Below are positions 14,360 through 22,356 of a DNA stretch of 34,474 nt, piece by piece. The notes beneath the pieces were generated by a model, which did not search any database, was not told the DNA's origin, and saw only the letters and a program-made list of their open reading frames with translations. Made by a program: the position numbers and the translations under genes. Origin of the DNA: Sphingopyxis macrogoltabida (GTDB lineage Bacteria > Pseudomonadota > Alphaproteobacteria > Sphingomonadales > Sphingomonadaceae); NCBI RefSeq assembly GCF_001307295.1, contig NZ_CP012703.1, forward strand, positions 1 to 34,474. Direction: 5' to 3'. Numbering within the stretch: the stretch's first letter is position 1; the number at the start of each line of letters is the position of its first letter.

Positions 14360-14706
14360 CGGAGCGCGCGATGAGTGGGGAGGAAAGCGCGTCGGCGACC
14401 TGGCACAGCGTCGTCGACTGTTCGGCGGTCGATTCGGGGGAAGCTTACGGCGCCGAGATCAATGGCCAGCAGATCGTCATATTCCATACGGAAGAAGGTT
14501 TCTTCTGCACCGGGAATCTCTGCACGCATGGCGAAGCGATGCTGTCGGACGGGCTGTTGGACGGATGCATTGTGGAATGCCCGCTGCACTTTGCCCAGTT
14601 CGACGTGCGGACGGGAGAGGCTCTTTCAAGCCCCGCTTTCATCCCCGTCTCCTCCTATCCGACCCGCATCGTCGATGAGAAAGTCGAAATATTGATGCCC
14701 AGCTGA
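14356..14706 (+). CDS. Rieske [2Fe-2S] ferredoxin of the dioxygenase
   Basis: The 116-residue protein has the Rieske ligands Cys56, His58, Cys75 and His78 (CTHGE and CPLHFA). It would carry electrons from a reductase to the dioxygenase large subunit. Two starts are possible: the ATG at 14356, which overlaps the beta-subunit stop, or the ATG at 14371 with GGAG 6 nt upstream. Either leaves the domain intact. Confidence 0.88.
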   Translation: MTERAMSGEESASATWHSVVDCSAVDSGEAYGAEINGQQIVIFHTEEGFFCTGNLCTHGEAMLSDGLLDGCIVECPLHFAQFDVRTGEALSSPAFIPVSSYPTRIVDEKVEILMPS

Positions 14707-14722
14707 GGCCGCTTGGCCGTCA

Positions 14723-15214
14723 TCATTTCTGCCGGATCGACATGAGGTCGACGTCGAATGGCTCGGCCTCGCTTCCCATGAGCGGGATCCGGGCGTCCAG
14801 GTAATTGACCATGTCGATCAGCGTTTCGACCTGCTCGGCCGTGAGCCCGCCGATAAGGCGAGCATGTCGTTTTTCGACCTCGTCAAATGTTGCCGCGTAG
14901 CGCCGGCGCCCTTCGGCTGTAAGGCTGATCTTCGTCGTGCGCCTTGCGACGTTCGGGACCGCCACGATATCGATCAGGTCACGCTCTTTCAGATCCCTGA
15001 CCGCACGGCTGACCGCCGCCTTTTCAAGATATTGCGACGTCCAGATATCATAGGCGCTACATGGTCCGACTGACGCGATGTGCGAGAGAATACGCCACTC
15101 GAGCAAGGACAGATCGAACCGTTCGCCGAAGAACCGGTTCGCCGAGCTGCGCAACCGTGCCGCAAACCGCGACAGCACGGTTGGAACTGACGTGACCCCC
15201 GGCTTTTCCTCCAA
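14723..15214 (-). CDS. MarR-family transcriptional regulator
   Basis: The 163-residue winged-helix protein has FDLSLLEWRILSHIASVGPC, then EKAAVSRAVRDLKERDLI as recognition region and a wing around RRTTKISLTAEGRRR. It converges on the dioxygenase operon and may control aromatic metabolism. The only available start is a TTG at 15214, 5 bp from the IS3 terminal repeat, so the IS probably replaced the native promoter and perhaps the first codons. A GTG at 15178 is an alternative start. Confidence 0.78.
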   Translation of the reverse strand: MEEKPGVTSVPTVLSRFAARLRSSANRFFGERFDLSLLEWRILSHIASVGPCSAYDIWTSQYLEKAAVSRAVRDLKERDLIDIVAVPNVARRTTKISLTAEGRRRYAATFDEVEKRHARLIGGLTAEQVETLIDMVNYLDARIPLMGSEAEPFDVDLMSIRQK

Positions 15215-15251
15215 GCTTGATTAGAGTCCGGCCTGATGGAAGGACGGACGA

Positions 15252-15518
15252 ATGAAGCGAGCAAGGTTCACAGAAGAGCAGATCATTGGTGTGCTGAAGG
15301 AGCAGGAGGCTGGCGCGAAGACCGGCGATCTGGCTCGGCGTTACGGCGTGTCGGAAGCGACGATCTACAACTGGAAAGCCAAGTACGGTGGCTTGGAGGT
15401 GTCGGAGGCAAAGCGATTGCGGGTGCTCGAAGACGAGAACGCCAAGCTGAAGCGCTTGCTGGCTGAGGCTATGCTCGACAATGCTGGCCTGAAGGATCTT
15501 CTGGGAAAAAATTGGTAA
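15252..15518 (+). CDS. IS3-family transposase OrfA
   Basis: The 88-residue protein has an HTH ([20 protein letters not shown], then [17 protein letters not shown]) and a leucine-zipper-like helix [20 protein letters not shown], as in the IS51/IS407-like group. Near its end the sequence GGA-AAA-AAT contains a slippery A-AAA-AAT run where a -1 frameshift would yield OrfAB. Confidence 0.9.
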   Translation: MKRARFTEEQIIGVLKEQEAGAKTGDLARRYGVSEATIYNWKAKYGGLEVSEAKRLRVLEDENAKLKRLLAEAMLDNAGLKDLLGKNW

Positions 15519-16423
15519 CGCCCGCTGCCAAGCGAGAGGCGGTCGCTCGTCTTCAGGCAATCCTGGGGATGAGCGAGCGGCGGGCGTGTCGCGTCATAGG
15601 AGCGGATCGCAAAAGCATGCGCTACCGATCCCAACGGGATGATGATGCCGACCTTCGGTCGAGGCTGCGCGAGCTTGCGCAGCAGCGCCGTCGGTTCGGC
15701 TATCGCCGGTTGCATATCCTGCTGCGGCGAGAGGGTATTGTGATCAACCGCAAGAAGACTCAGCGGCTCTATAGCGAAGAGAAGCTGGCGGTCCGACGCA
15801 GGCGGAACCGGCGCCGTGCTATCGGCGCACGCGCACCGGCTCCCGTGCTGGCGCTACCCAACCAACGGTGGAGCCTGGACTTTGTGTATGATCAGTTGGC
15901 GACAGGACGTCGTTTCCGGGTGCTCAACATCGTCGACGATGTAACCCGTGAATGCCTGCGTGCGGTGCCGGACACATCGATCTCAGGGCGTCGGGTGGTG
16001 CGTGAGCTCACCGATCTGATCGCCGAGCGCGGCAAGCCTACGATGATTGTCAGCGACAACGGCACCGAGCTGACGTCAAACGCCGTCCTCGCCTGGTGCG
16101 GGGAGGTCGGCGTGGAGTGGCACTACATTGCCCCGGGCAAACCAATGCAGAATGGCTACGTCGAGAGCTTCAACGGTCGCATGCGGGACGAGCTGCTCAA
16201 CGAGACCCTGTTCCTGAGCCTTGATCATGCCCGCGTCGTGATCGCTGCCTGGGTAGAGGACTACAACCACGAGAGGCCGCACTCATCCCTTGGATATGAA
16301 ACCCCAGCGGCCTTCGCCGCTGAACTGGATAAGCAATGGCCTGCTACGCTACGCCCTACGGGCTCCGCTCCACAGGCCATTGCTCAACACGCGCTCATGC
16401 GCAACAAAGCTGCCGGACTCTAA
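15512..16423 (+). CDS. IS3-family transposase OrfB (DDE integrase)
   Basis: The 303-residue catalytic part has rve-type DDE motifs: SLDFVYDQL (Asp), [12 protein letters not shown] (Asp) and [15 protein letters not shown] (Glu). [12 protein letters not shown] is the typical HTH_21 segment. It is normally made as a fusion with OrfA by -1 frameshifting rather than from its own TTG at 15512. Its stop lies in the right terminal repeat. Confidence 0.92.
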   Translation: MVTPAAKREAVARLQAILGMSERRACRVIGADRKSMRYRSQRDDDADLRSRLRELAQQRRRFGYRRLHILLRREGIVINRKKTQRLYSEEKLAVRRRRNRRRAIGARAPAPVLALPNQRWSLDFVYDQLATGRRFRVLNIVDDVTRECLRAVPDTSISGRRVVRELTDLIAERGKPTMIVSDNGTELTSNAVLAWCGEVGVEWHYIAPGKPMQNGYVESFNGRMRDELLNETLFLSLDHARVVIAAWVEDYNHERPHSSLGYETPAAFAAELDKQWPATLRPTGSAPQAIAQHALMRNKAAGL

Positions 16424-16424
16424 T

Positions 16425-16974
16425 TCGCGCTGGTGGAAACTAGGGGGTCACGTCAGAACGTAACGTTCGAAATCGATCGAATCCAACAACTCGATATCCG
16501 AACTCTTCGTAGCGGCTTTGGTCATAACGTTATCAATGCCGGTTCGATCGGCCCGCTTCAAGGCTTGATCCCATCATGTCGGAATCAAGTTTACCGATCG
16601 AGACAAAAGCATTGCTTTGTTGCTACCCGGATGGCGAGAATCGTGGATCACGACCGACGATGTAATCGGGACGATGGCACATCTCGGCCATGCGCTCGTC
16701 ACGTTAAGAGACAAAGCAAATCAATTCCCCATTGCCGTCGTCGAAGCGAACCCGGCAGTGAAAGGGGGAGCATCCCGGCCGGGTTGGTGCCAGTCTGGAT
16801 GCTCCCTCGCTCACACTTCAGGCACTCTGCGCAGCCTGACGCTCGCGGACCGACCACGGGCTATCAACAATCTGTTGCGCGGCCTGCTGGCACGGCCAGG
16901 GATGGCCATTGCCGATGGCCACGTCGGCGGCCCAGGTGAACATGTGGGCAAAAGGCTTTTCGAGCGCCTTTTTC
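16425..16974. other. 550-bp spacer between IS3 and IS21 with a possible gene remnant
   Basis: No complete gene is supported. On the minus strand a frame enters from the IS21 end and stops at 16818-16820. It includes MFTWAADVAIGNGHPWPCQQ and ends VRERQAAQSA. It looks like the C-terminus of a real protein cut by IS21, but its family is not recognised. The left 390 bp show nothing beyond lower GC content and scattered stops. Confidence 0.45.
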
Positions 16975-17086
16975 TGTGGATCGGCGTGCAAAAAGGACCC
17001 CGTTAGCGGGGTGATCGGCGTCTAAAAGGGACCCCTCATTTCGATGGTTTAAGCAGCCGGCTGGATAATCAGGCGGCGAGATCGGG

Positions 17087-18601
17087 ATGTTGGTTTTGGA
17101 GACAGTGGTTCGGATTCGGCGCGAGTATGCCGGTGGTAAGGCGATCAAGGCGATCGCGCGGGATTTGCATGTATCGCGGAAGGTGATCCGCAAGGCGATC
17201 CGGGCGCCGGAAGGCGCATTCGATTATCAGCGTAAGGTTCAGCCGTTGCCGCGGATCGGTCCGTTTCAGGATCGCCTGAACACACTGCTGGAAGAGAATG
17301 AGGTGCGCGGCAAGCGCGAGCGGCTGCGGATGACGCGGATCCATGATCTGTTGGAGCGCGAGGGTTTTGAGGGCTCCTACGATGCCGTGCGGCGCTACGC
17401 GGCGCGCTGGAAGGCCGATCGGCGCAAGGATGCCGGCGATGGTGTCACGGCCTTCATCCCGCTGATGTTCAAGCCCGGCGAGGCCTACCAGTTCGACTGG
17501 AGCCATGAGGATGTGGAGATCGCGGGCAAGCCGATGCGGGTGAAGGTCGCGCATATGCGACTGTGTGCATCGCGGGCAGTCTATGTCCGGGCGTATCCGC
17601 GCGAGAGCCAGGAGATGCTGTTCGACGCGCATGCGCGCGGCTTTGCTTTCTTCGGCGGGGTGCCAGGGCGCGGCATCTACGATAATATGAAGACGGCGGT
17701 GACGAGCGTGTTCACCGGCAAGGAACGGGTCTTCAACCGGCGGTTCCTGATCATGACCGCCCATTATATGATCGAGCCGACCGCCTGCTCACCTGCGGCG
17801 GGATGGGAGAAGGGGCAGGTCGAGAACCAGGTGCAGACGATCCGGGGTCGCTTCTTCCAGCCCCGGTTGCGGTTCGCCAGCCTCGAGGAGCTCAATGGCT
17901 GGCTGGAGGCCGAGTGTCGGCGCTGGGCGGAACGGCAGGCGCATCCTGAACAGGGCGAGCTAACCGTAGCGCAGGCGCTGGAGATCGAACGATCGGCACT
18001 GCAACCGATGTTGGGGCCGTTCGACGGCTTCAACGAGAGCGAGCATGCGGTGACGGGCACCTGCCTGATCAGCTTCGACCGCAACCGCTACTCGGTTCTC
18101 TCGACGATGGCGCGGCGCACGGTGCAGGTCCGTGCCTATGCCGACCGCATCATCGTGCGCTGCGGCGAGGAGGTTGTCGCCGAGCATCCTCGCACCTTCG
18201 GGCGTAACCGCACGATTTACGACCCCTGGCATTATCTGCCGGTGCTGGCCCGCAAGCCCGGCGCGCTGCGGAACGGCGCGCCCTTCCAGGACTGGGACCT
18301 GCCACCTGCGCTGGCGCGCCTGCGCCGCAAGCTTGGTAATGGCGACGATGCCGACCGCCGGTTCGTCCGTGTGCTGTCGGCCGTGCTGATCGATGGCCTG
18401 GATCCGGTCGAAGCGGCCGTGCGCGAAGCGCTGGCGACCGGCACGGCGAGCGACGATCTGATCCTCAACATCCTGGCGCGGCACCGCGAGCCGCCGCGCC
18501 CACTTACGATCATCACCTCCGAGGATAGCGCGCTGCGCCATCCGCCGATCGCCGACTGCGCCCGTTACGACCAGCTGAGGACCTTCGATGCAGCGGCATG
18601 A
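17087..18601 (+). CDS. istA: IS21-family transposase IstA
   Basis: The 504-residue protein has an N-terminal HTH ([20 protein letters not shown]) and an rve-type catalytic core ([12 protein letters not shown], the [10 protein letters not shown] segment and [20 protein letters not shown]). It works with the ATPase IstB, whose gene overlaps by 14 nt. It appears full length. Confidence 0.93.
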   Translation: MLVLETVVRIRREYAGGKAIKAIARDLHVSRKVIRKAIRAPEGAFDYQRKVQPLPRIGPFQDRLNTLLEENEVRGKRERLRMTRIHDLLEREGFEGSYDAVRRYAARWKADRRKDAGDGVTAFIPLMFKPGEAYQFDWSHEDVEIAGKPMRVKVAHMRLCASRAVYVRAYPRESQEMLFDAHARGFAFFGGVPGRGIYDNMKTAVTSVFTGKERVFNRRFLIMTAHYMIEPTACSPAAGWEKGQVENQVQTIRGRFFQPRLRFASLEELNGWLEAECRRWAERQAHPEQGELTVAQALEIERSALQPMLGPFDGFNESEHAVTGTCLISFDRNRYSVLSTMARRTVQVRAYADRIIVRCGEEVVAEHPRTFGRNRTIYDPWHYLPVLARKPGALRNGAPFQDWDLPPALARLRRKLGNGDDADRRFVRVLSAVLIDGLDPVEAAVREALATGTASDDLILNILARHREPPRPLTIITSEDSALRHPPIADCARYDQLRTFDAAA

Positions 18602-19316
18602 CATGATCGAGGCGATGCGCGGGCTTGGGCTCAAGGGCATGGCGGGCGCGTTCGATGATGCGGTCACCACCGGCCTTCAGCGTCAGCGCACCACGATGGA
18701 GATACTGACCGACCTTCTCCGAGCGGAAGCGACGCATCGCCATGCCGCGTCGATCCGATACCGGATGGCGGCCGCAAAGCTGCCGGTCGTGAAGGACATC
18801 GACGCGTTCCGGTTCGAGGGCACACCGATCAACGAGGGGCTGGTGCGTTCATTGCACAGCGGCGCGTTCCTGCCCGCTCGGCGCAATATCGTCCTGGTCG
18901 GCGGCACGGGCACCGGCAAGACCCACCTGGCCATCGCTATCGCCGCCAATGTCGTTCGCTCCGGTGCGCGCGGCCGCTACTTCAACACCGTCGATCTGGT
19001 GACCCGTCTCGAAGAGGAAGCCAGGATCGGCAAGAGCGGCGCACTCACCGCCCAGCTATCCCGTCTCGATCTGATCGTGCTCGATGAGCTAGGTTACCTG
19101 CCGTTCGCCCGCTCAGGCGGCCAGTTGCTGTTCCATCTGGTCAGCAAGCTCTACGAGCAGACCAGCGTCATCATCACCACCAACCTCGCGTTCGGCGAAT
19201 GGCCCACGGTCTTCGGCGATCCCAAGATGACCACCGCGCTCCTCGATCGCGTCACCCATCATTGCGACATCATCGAGACCGGCAATGACAGCTGGCGCTT
19301 CAAGAACCGAAACTGA
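18588..19316 (+). CDS. istB: IS21 helper ATPase IstB
   Basis: The 242-residue AAA+ ATPase has Walker [12 protein letters not shown] and Walker [15 protein letters not shown]. It regulates target choice by IstA. Its start overlaps the end of istA, as usual in IS21. It is complete. Confidence 0.94.
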   Translation: MQRHDMIEAMRGLGLKGMAGAFDDAVTTGLQRQRTTMEILTDLLRAEATHRHAASIRYRMAAAKLPVVKDIDAFRFEGTPINEGLVRSLHSGAFLPARRNIVLVGGTGTGKTHLAIAIAANVVRSGARGRYFNTVDLVTRLEEEARIGKSGALTAQLSRLDLIVLDELGYLPFARSGGQLLFHLVSKLYEQTSVIITTNLAFGEWPTVFGDPKMTTALLDRVTHHCDIIETGNDSWRFKNRN

Positions 19317-19491
19317 TCTCCGCTGCACACCGGGATTAAGATGCTTTGCGCTGCGCGCGCCTCCGGTCGGGCTCCGCCCTCCCTACGCCGCGCGCAGCGC
19401 AAGGGCGCGTGTCCGATCAACCTTGCGCCATCTTGAAAAGGGGGTCCCTTTTGCGCGCCGATAGGGGGTCCCGTTTGCACGCCGATTGACA

Positions 19492-20354
19492 GCGAAGCCA
19501 TTGCCTTCAGCGAGCGGCTGCGTGTCGCAATGCTTCAGGCGATCGCCTCGAACGACCATCTTTCGATTGCTATCGTTGGGGCTGGCGCGACCGGGGTAGA
19601 GCTTGCCTCCGAACTGGTGCGGCTGGCCGATGTGCTGGAACAGCATGGCGCTTCGGGAGCGCGAAGCGGGCTGAAAATATACCTTATCGAATCTCAGCCG
19701 CGCATTCTCGGCCCCTTTCCCGAGCGCGTAGCGCATGCCGCGCACACGGTCCTGGAGTCGCTGGGCATCGAGGTGTTGACGCAGGCGCGCGTTCTGGCGG
19801 GCGATGCCGATGGGTTCCAGCTTGCCGATGGACGCAGGATCGAGGCATCCATCAAACTCTGGGCGGCCGGGGTGCGTGCGCCCGAGTTTGTCGCTGCGAT
19901 AGATGGCCTGGACCACAGCAGGCTCGGGCAGGTCATCGTAAACCCGAATTTGGCGACACCCAATGACCCCGATATCTTCGCGCTGGGCGACTGTGCGAGT
20001 GTCATGCTTCCGGACCGCGAGAGTCCATTGCCGACCACGGCCCAAGCAGCCTATCAGCAGAGCGTTTATCTTGGCCGCACTTTGCCTACAATATTGGAAG
20101 GAAAGCCCGTGCCGCCATTTCGCTACCATGACTTCGGGTCATTGGTGTCGCTCGGCGGTTATGACGCTTATGGGACGCTTGGCCGCTTCGGGTTGTTCCG
20201 GGGTGGGTTCCTGCACGGGCGCATGGCGCAGCTTGGGCATGCGCTGCTCTATCGGCGGCATCAGGCGCGAATTTATGGACCGGTTCGCGGTAGCCTGCTG
20301 TGGCTTGCCGATACCCTCGACACCTCGGTGCGCCGGCGCGAGCGCCTGGCCTGA
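19492..20354 (+). pseudogene. Type II NADH dehydrogenase-like flavoprotein lacking its N-terminus
   Basis: The frame enters directly from the IS21 end (EAIAFSERLRVAMLQAI), so roughly 150 residues with the FAD-binding motif are missing. What remains has the NAD-binding IAIVGAGATGVELASEL, the IKLWAAGVRAPEF segment and DIFALGDCASVM, typical of Ndh/NDH-2 proteins. An ATG at 19530 could give a 274-residue product, but without the FAD site it should not work. The upstream half is not on the other side of the IS. It may once have formed an operon with the phospholipase gene. Confidence 0.78.
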
Positions 20355-20355
20355 C

Positions 20356-21564
20356 ATGGGCCGCCTTCACCAACGAAGCTGCCTGATCCTCGGTGCATTC
20401 TGGCTTGTTCTTCCCGGCACCGTGTGGGCTTCACCGCCCGACATGGAAGTTCTACTGACCGGCCAGGTAGAAACCGATGCCAGTGGCGAACAGGTCGTTG
20501 CACTGCGCTTTCTGAACCGGACTGACAGACAAGAAATCCTCGCCCTGCCGGACAGGATCGAAGCGAAAGTCCGGCAGGAGAATCGTGAACGCACGCTCCT
20601 GTTGGCGCGCGCTAACGATACAGAGCCGCATCTTGCCATCGACGCGCATGGATTTGGGCAGGCCCATTATCGCCTGCCCGCAAATGAACCCCTCGTCAGA
20701 GCCATGGTCTCCATTCCTGCCTGGTCAACTCAGGAGGTGGTGCTTGCGCCCATTGTGAAGACCGCTACGCATGAGGCCGAAAATCGCTCGAATCCGAATG
20801 CACCGATTCTTCCACCGCCACCTACCGACAGAAAAGCCGGCAACGCCTTTGTGGACAATCTCGACCTGTATGAACCCATCTATGCCGTTTACGGGCCAGG
20901 CACCGACAGCGAAGCTCGCATTCAACTGAGCTTCAAATATCGCCTGTTCGGAGCCTCGGCGAACAGCCAGACGTCTTCCAATTGGCGAGACGGGCTGTAC
21001 CTCGCCTACACCCAGAGAATGTTCTGGGACCTTGAAAGCAAATCCTCCCCGTTCCGCAACATCGATTTCCAGCCCGAACTTATCTACATCACACCGACAG
21101 TTGGCCTTACCGGCGACATCGCCATGACCGTGCAGGCGGGTATTCGTCATGAGTCCAACGGGCGGGACGGTCCCCAGTCGCGCAGCATCAACAGCATCTA
21201 CATCGCTCCAATGGCAACCCTTCCGATCGCCGGCGATTACAGGCTAACATTCGCCCCCAGGCTTTCCCTGTATGTCGGTAACAAATCCGACAATCCGGAT
21301 ATCGTCCATTATCGCGGACATGCCGGATTGTTCATGGAGGTCGGAGAGGATAATGGACTGCGCCTCTCCACCTCCACCCGTTTCAACTTCGGTTCGGGCA
21401 AAGGGGCTGTCAATGCCGACCTGTCCTATCCGTTGCCCCGTCTCCTCGGCGGTGGTCCCGATCTCTATCTCTTCGCCCAGTCCTTCTACGGCTATGGTGA
21501 AAATCTGCTCGATTATAACCGGCGCACCCGCCGGTTACGTATAGGCGTTGCTCTCGTGCGATAA
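20356..21564 (+). CDS. pldA: Outer-membrane phospholipase A (PldA family)
   Basis: The 402-residue protein starts with a signal peptide (ILGAFWLVLPGTVWA, cleavage near residue 25). The C-terminal beta-barrel has ARIQLSFKYRLF, YLAYTQRMFWDL and the active-site block RHESNGRDGPQSRSIN. His265, Ser267 and Asn279 have the same spacing as the catalytic triad of E. coli OMPLA (His142, Ser144, Asn156). It would hydrolyse outer-membrane phospholipids. The extra N-terminal domain (~26-165) is less typical. It starts 1 nt after the NADH dehydrogenase stop. Confidence 0.87.
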   Translation: MGRLHQRSCLILGAFWLVLPGTVWASPPDMEVLLTGQVETDASGEQVVALRFLNRTDRQEILALPDRIEAKVRQENRERTLLLARANDTEPHLAIDAHGFGQAHYRLPANEPLVRAMVSIPAWSTQEVVLAPIVKTATHEAENRSNPNAPILPPPPTDRKAGNAFVDNLDLYEPIYAVYGPGTDSEARIQLSFKYRLFGASANSQTSSNWRDGLYLAYTQRMFWDLESKSSPFRNIDFQPELIYITPTVGLTGDIAMTVQAGIRHESNGRDGPQSRSINSIYIAPMATLPIAGDYRLTFAPRLSLYVGNKSDNPDIVHYRGHAGLFMEVGEDNGLRLSTSTRFNFGSGKGAVNADLSYPLPRLLGGGPDLYLFAQSFYGYGENLLDYNRRTRRLRIGVALVR

Positions 21565-21611
21565 TCTTGAGGCGACGCCACAGTCTTTCTCTCGCAGAGT
21601 TCATGCCGGTA

Positions 21612-22349
21612 TCACCTTCCGCCATCGGGCCTGACCTCGATCGTGCAGCGCACCGGCTTTTTCGCCTTGTCAGCCTGCTCGCGGCATTTCTGCACCGCCT
21701 CGCGGTTGCCATCGACGAGCGGCGAGGCCGCGACGATCAACGCCCAGCTCTCGGGCGCGGCGGTCTGCATCAACCGTTGCCCCGCATCCCACATCGTCGG
21801 TTCGCCAAGCGCGTGCATCGCCCGCCGCTCGGGCCAGTGCCAACTCGCCGGCATCATCCGCGCGACCGGGCCGGCGAGCGCCGCATAGAGCAGCATCCCC
21901 AGCGCCGCGCCCCCCAGCCCGGTCCCGATCAGCCAGCGGTTTTGCACATCGCCGCGCCGTGCGGATGCGAGCCGGTTGCCGACCTCGCGCGCGGCCTGGT
22001 CCAGTCCTGTCCGGGCTTCGGCGATCAGCCGTTGATCCTCGCGACGGGCATGGAGCGCCGCCGATACGATCTCGCCCGCCATGTTGTGAGGCGTCATCGA
22101 CAGGAGAGGACTTTTGGCGATGGGGTCGATCTGCTGCACCAGCACCCCCAGCACCTTTTCGGTGCGGGCCAGCGTCGGCTCGTAATCGGGTATCTCGATG
22201 GACTCGCGCGTAGCAGCCAGCCCCGCGATCGCGGCGCGCAGCAACCCGACCTCGCCATGCACCGACGCCAACCGATCCTCGACCCGCGCGAACGCCAGCG
22301 CCGGATCGTCACCAGCATCGGGTTCGCGATATTCATCCTCGTCCATCAT
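21612..22349 (-). CDS. DUF6118 family protein, membrane anchored
   Basis: The 245-residue protein follows traA after 7 nt, so it is probably co-transcribed. It has an acidic start, helical segments (about 20-135) and one likely membrane span (GTGLGGAALGMLLYAALAGP, about 142-161), then a Trp-rich region and a basic end. Genes of this family recur downstream of Ti-like traA in sphingomonads. The function is unknown; a relaxosome or coupling-protein accessory role is only a guess. Confidence 0.65.
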   Translation of the reverse strand: MMDEDEYREPDAGDDPALAFARVEDRLASVHGEVGLLRAAIAGLAATRESIEIPDYEPTLARTEKVLGVLVQQIDPIAKSPLLSMTPHNMAGEIVSAALHARREDQRLIAEARTGLDQAAREVGNRLASARRGDVQNRWLIGTGLGGAALGMLLYAALAGPVARMMPASWHWPERRAMHALGEPTMWDAGQRLMQTAAPESWALIVAASPLVDGNREAVQKCREQADKAKKPVRCTIEVRPDGGR

Positions 22350-22356
22350 CCTCTCC

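Larger units (their letters stand above)
15220..16424. mobile_element. IS3-family insertion sequence (1205 bp)
   Basis: ATTAGAGTCCGGC at 15220-15232 is matched by its complement at 16412-16424. Between them are orfA and orfB in the usual overlapping -1 arrangement. No 3-4-bp target duplication is evident. The left end abuts the MarR start. Confidence 0.88.
16975..19491. mobile_element. IS21-family insertion sequence (about 2.5 kb)
   Basis: The ends begin TGT, typical of IS21. ATCGGCGTGCAAA is shared in inverted orientation at both outer ends, and a second inner pair repeats ATCGGCG...AAAAGGGACCCC, the multiple terminal repeats known for IS21. istA and istB are both intact. No target duplication is evident, and flanking genes do not match across it, so a rearrangement accompanied or followed insertion. 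Confidence 0.87.

Noticed and set aside
15187..16456. 14-bp inverted match (CTGACGTGACCCCC and its complement) flanking the IS3 element
   Set aside because: It is at different distances from the two IS ends, does not extend, and a few 14-bp matches are expected by chance in a window of this size.
16617..17006. 129-codon plus-strand frame running into the IS21 end
   Set aside because: It crosses the IS21 boundary and has no recognisable domain; the minus-strand fragment there looks more protein-like.
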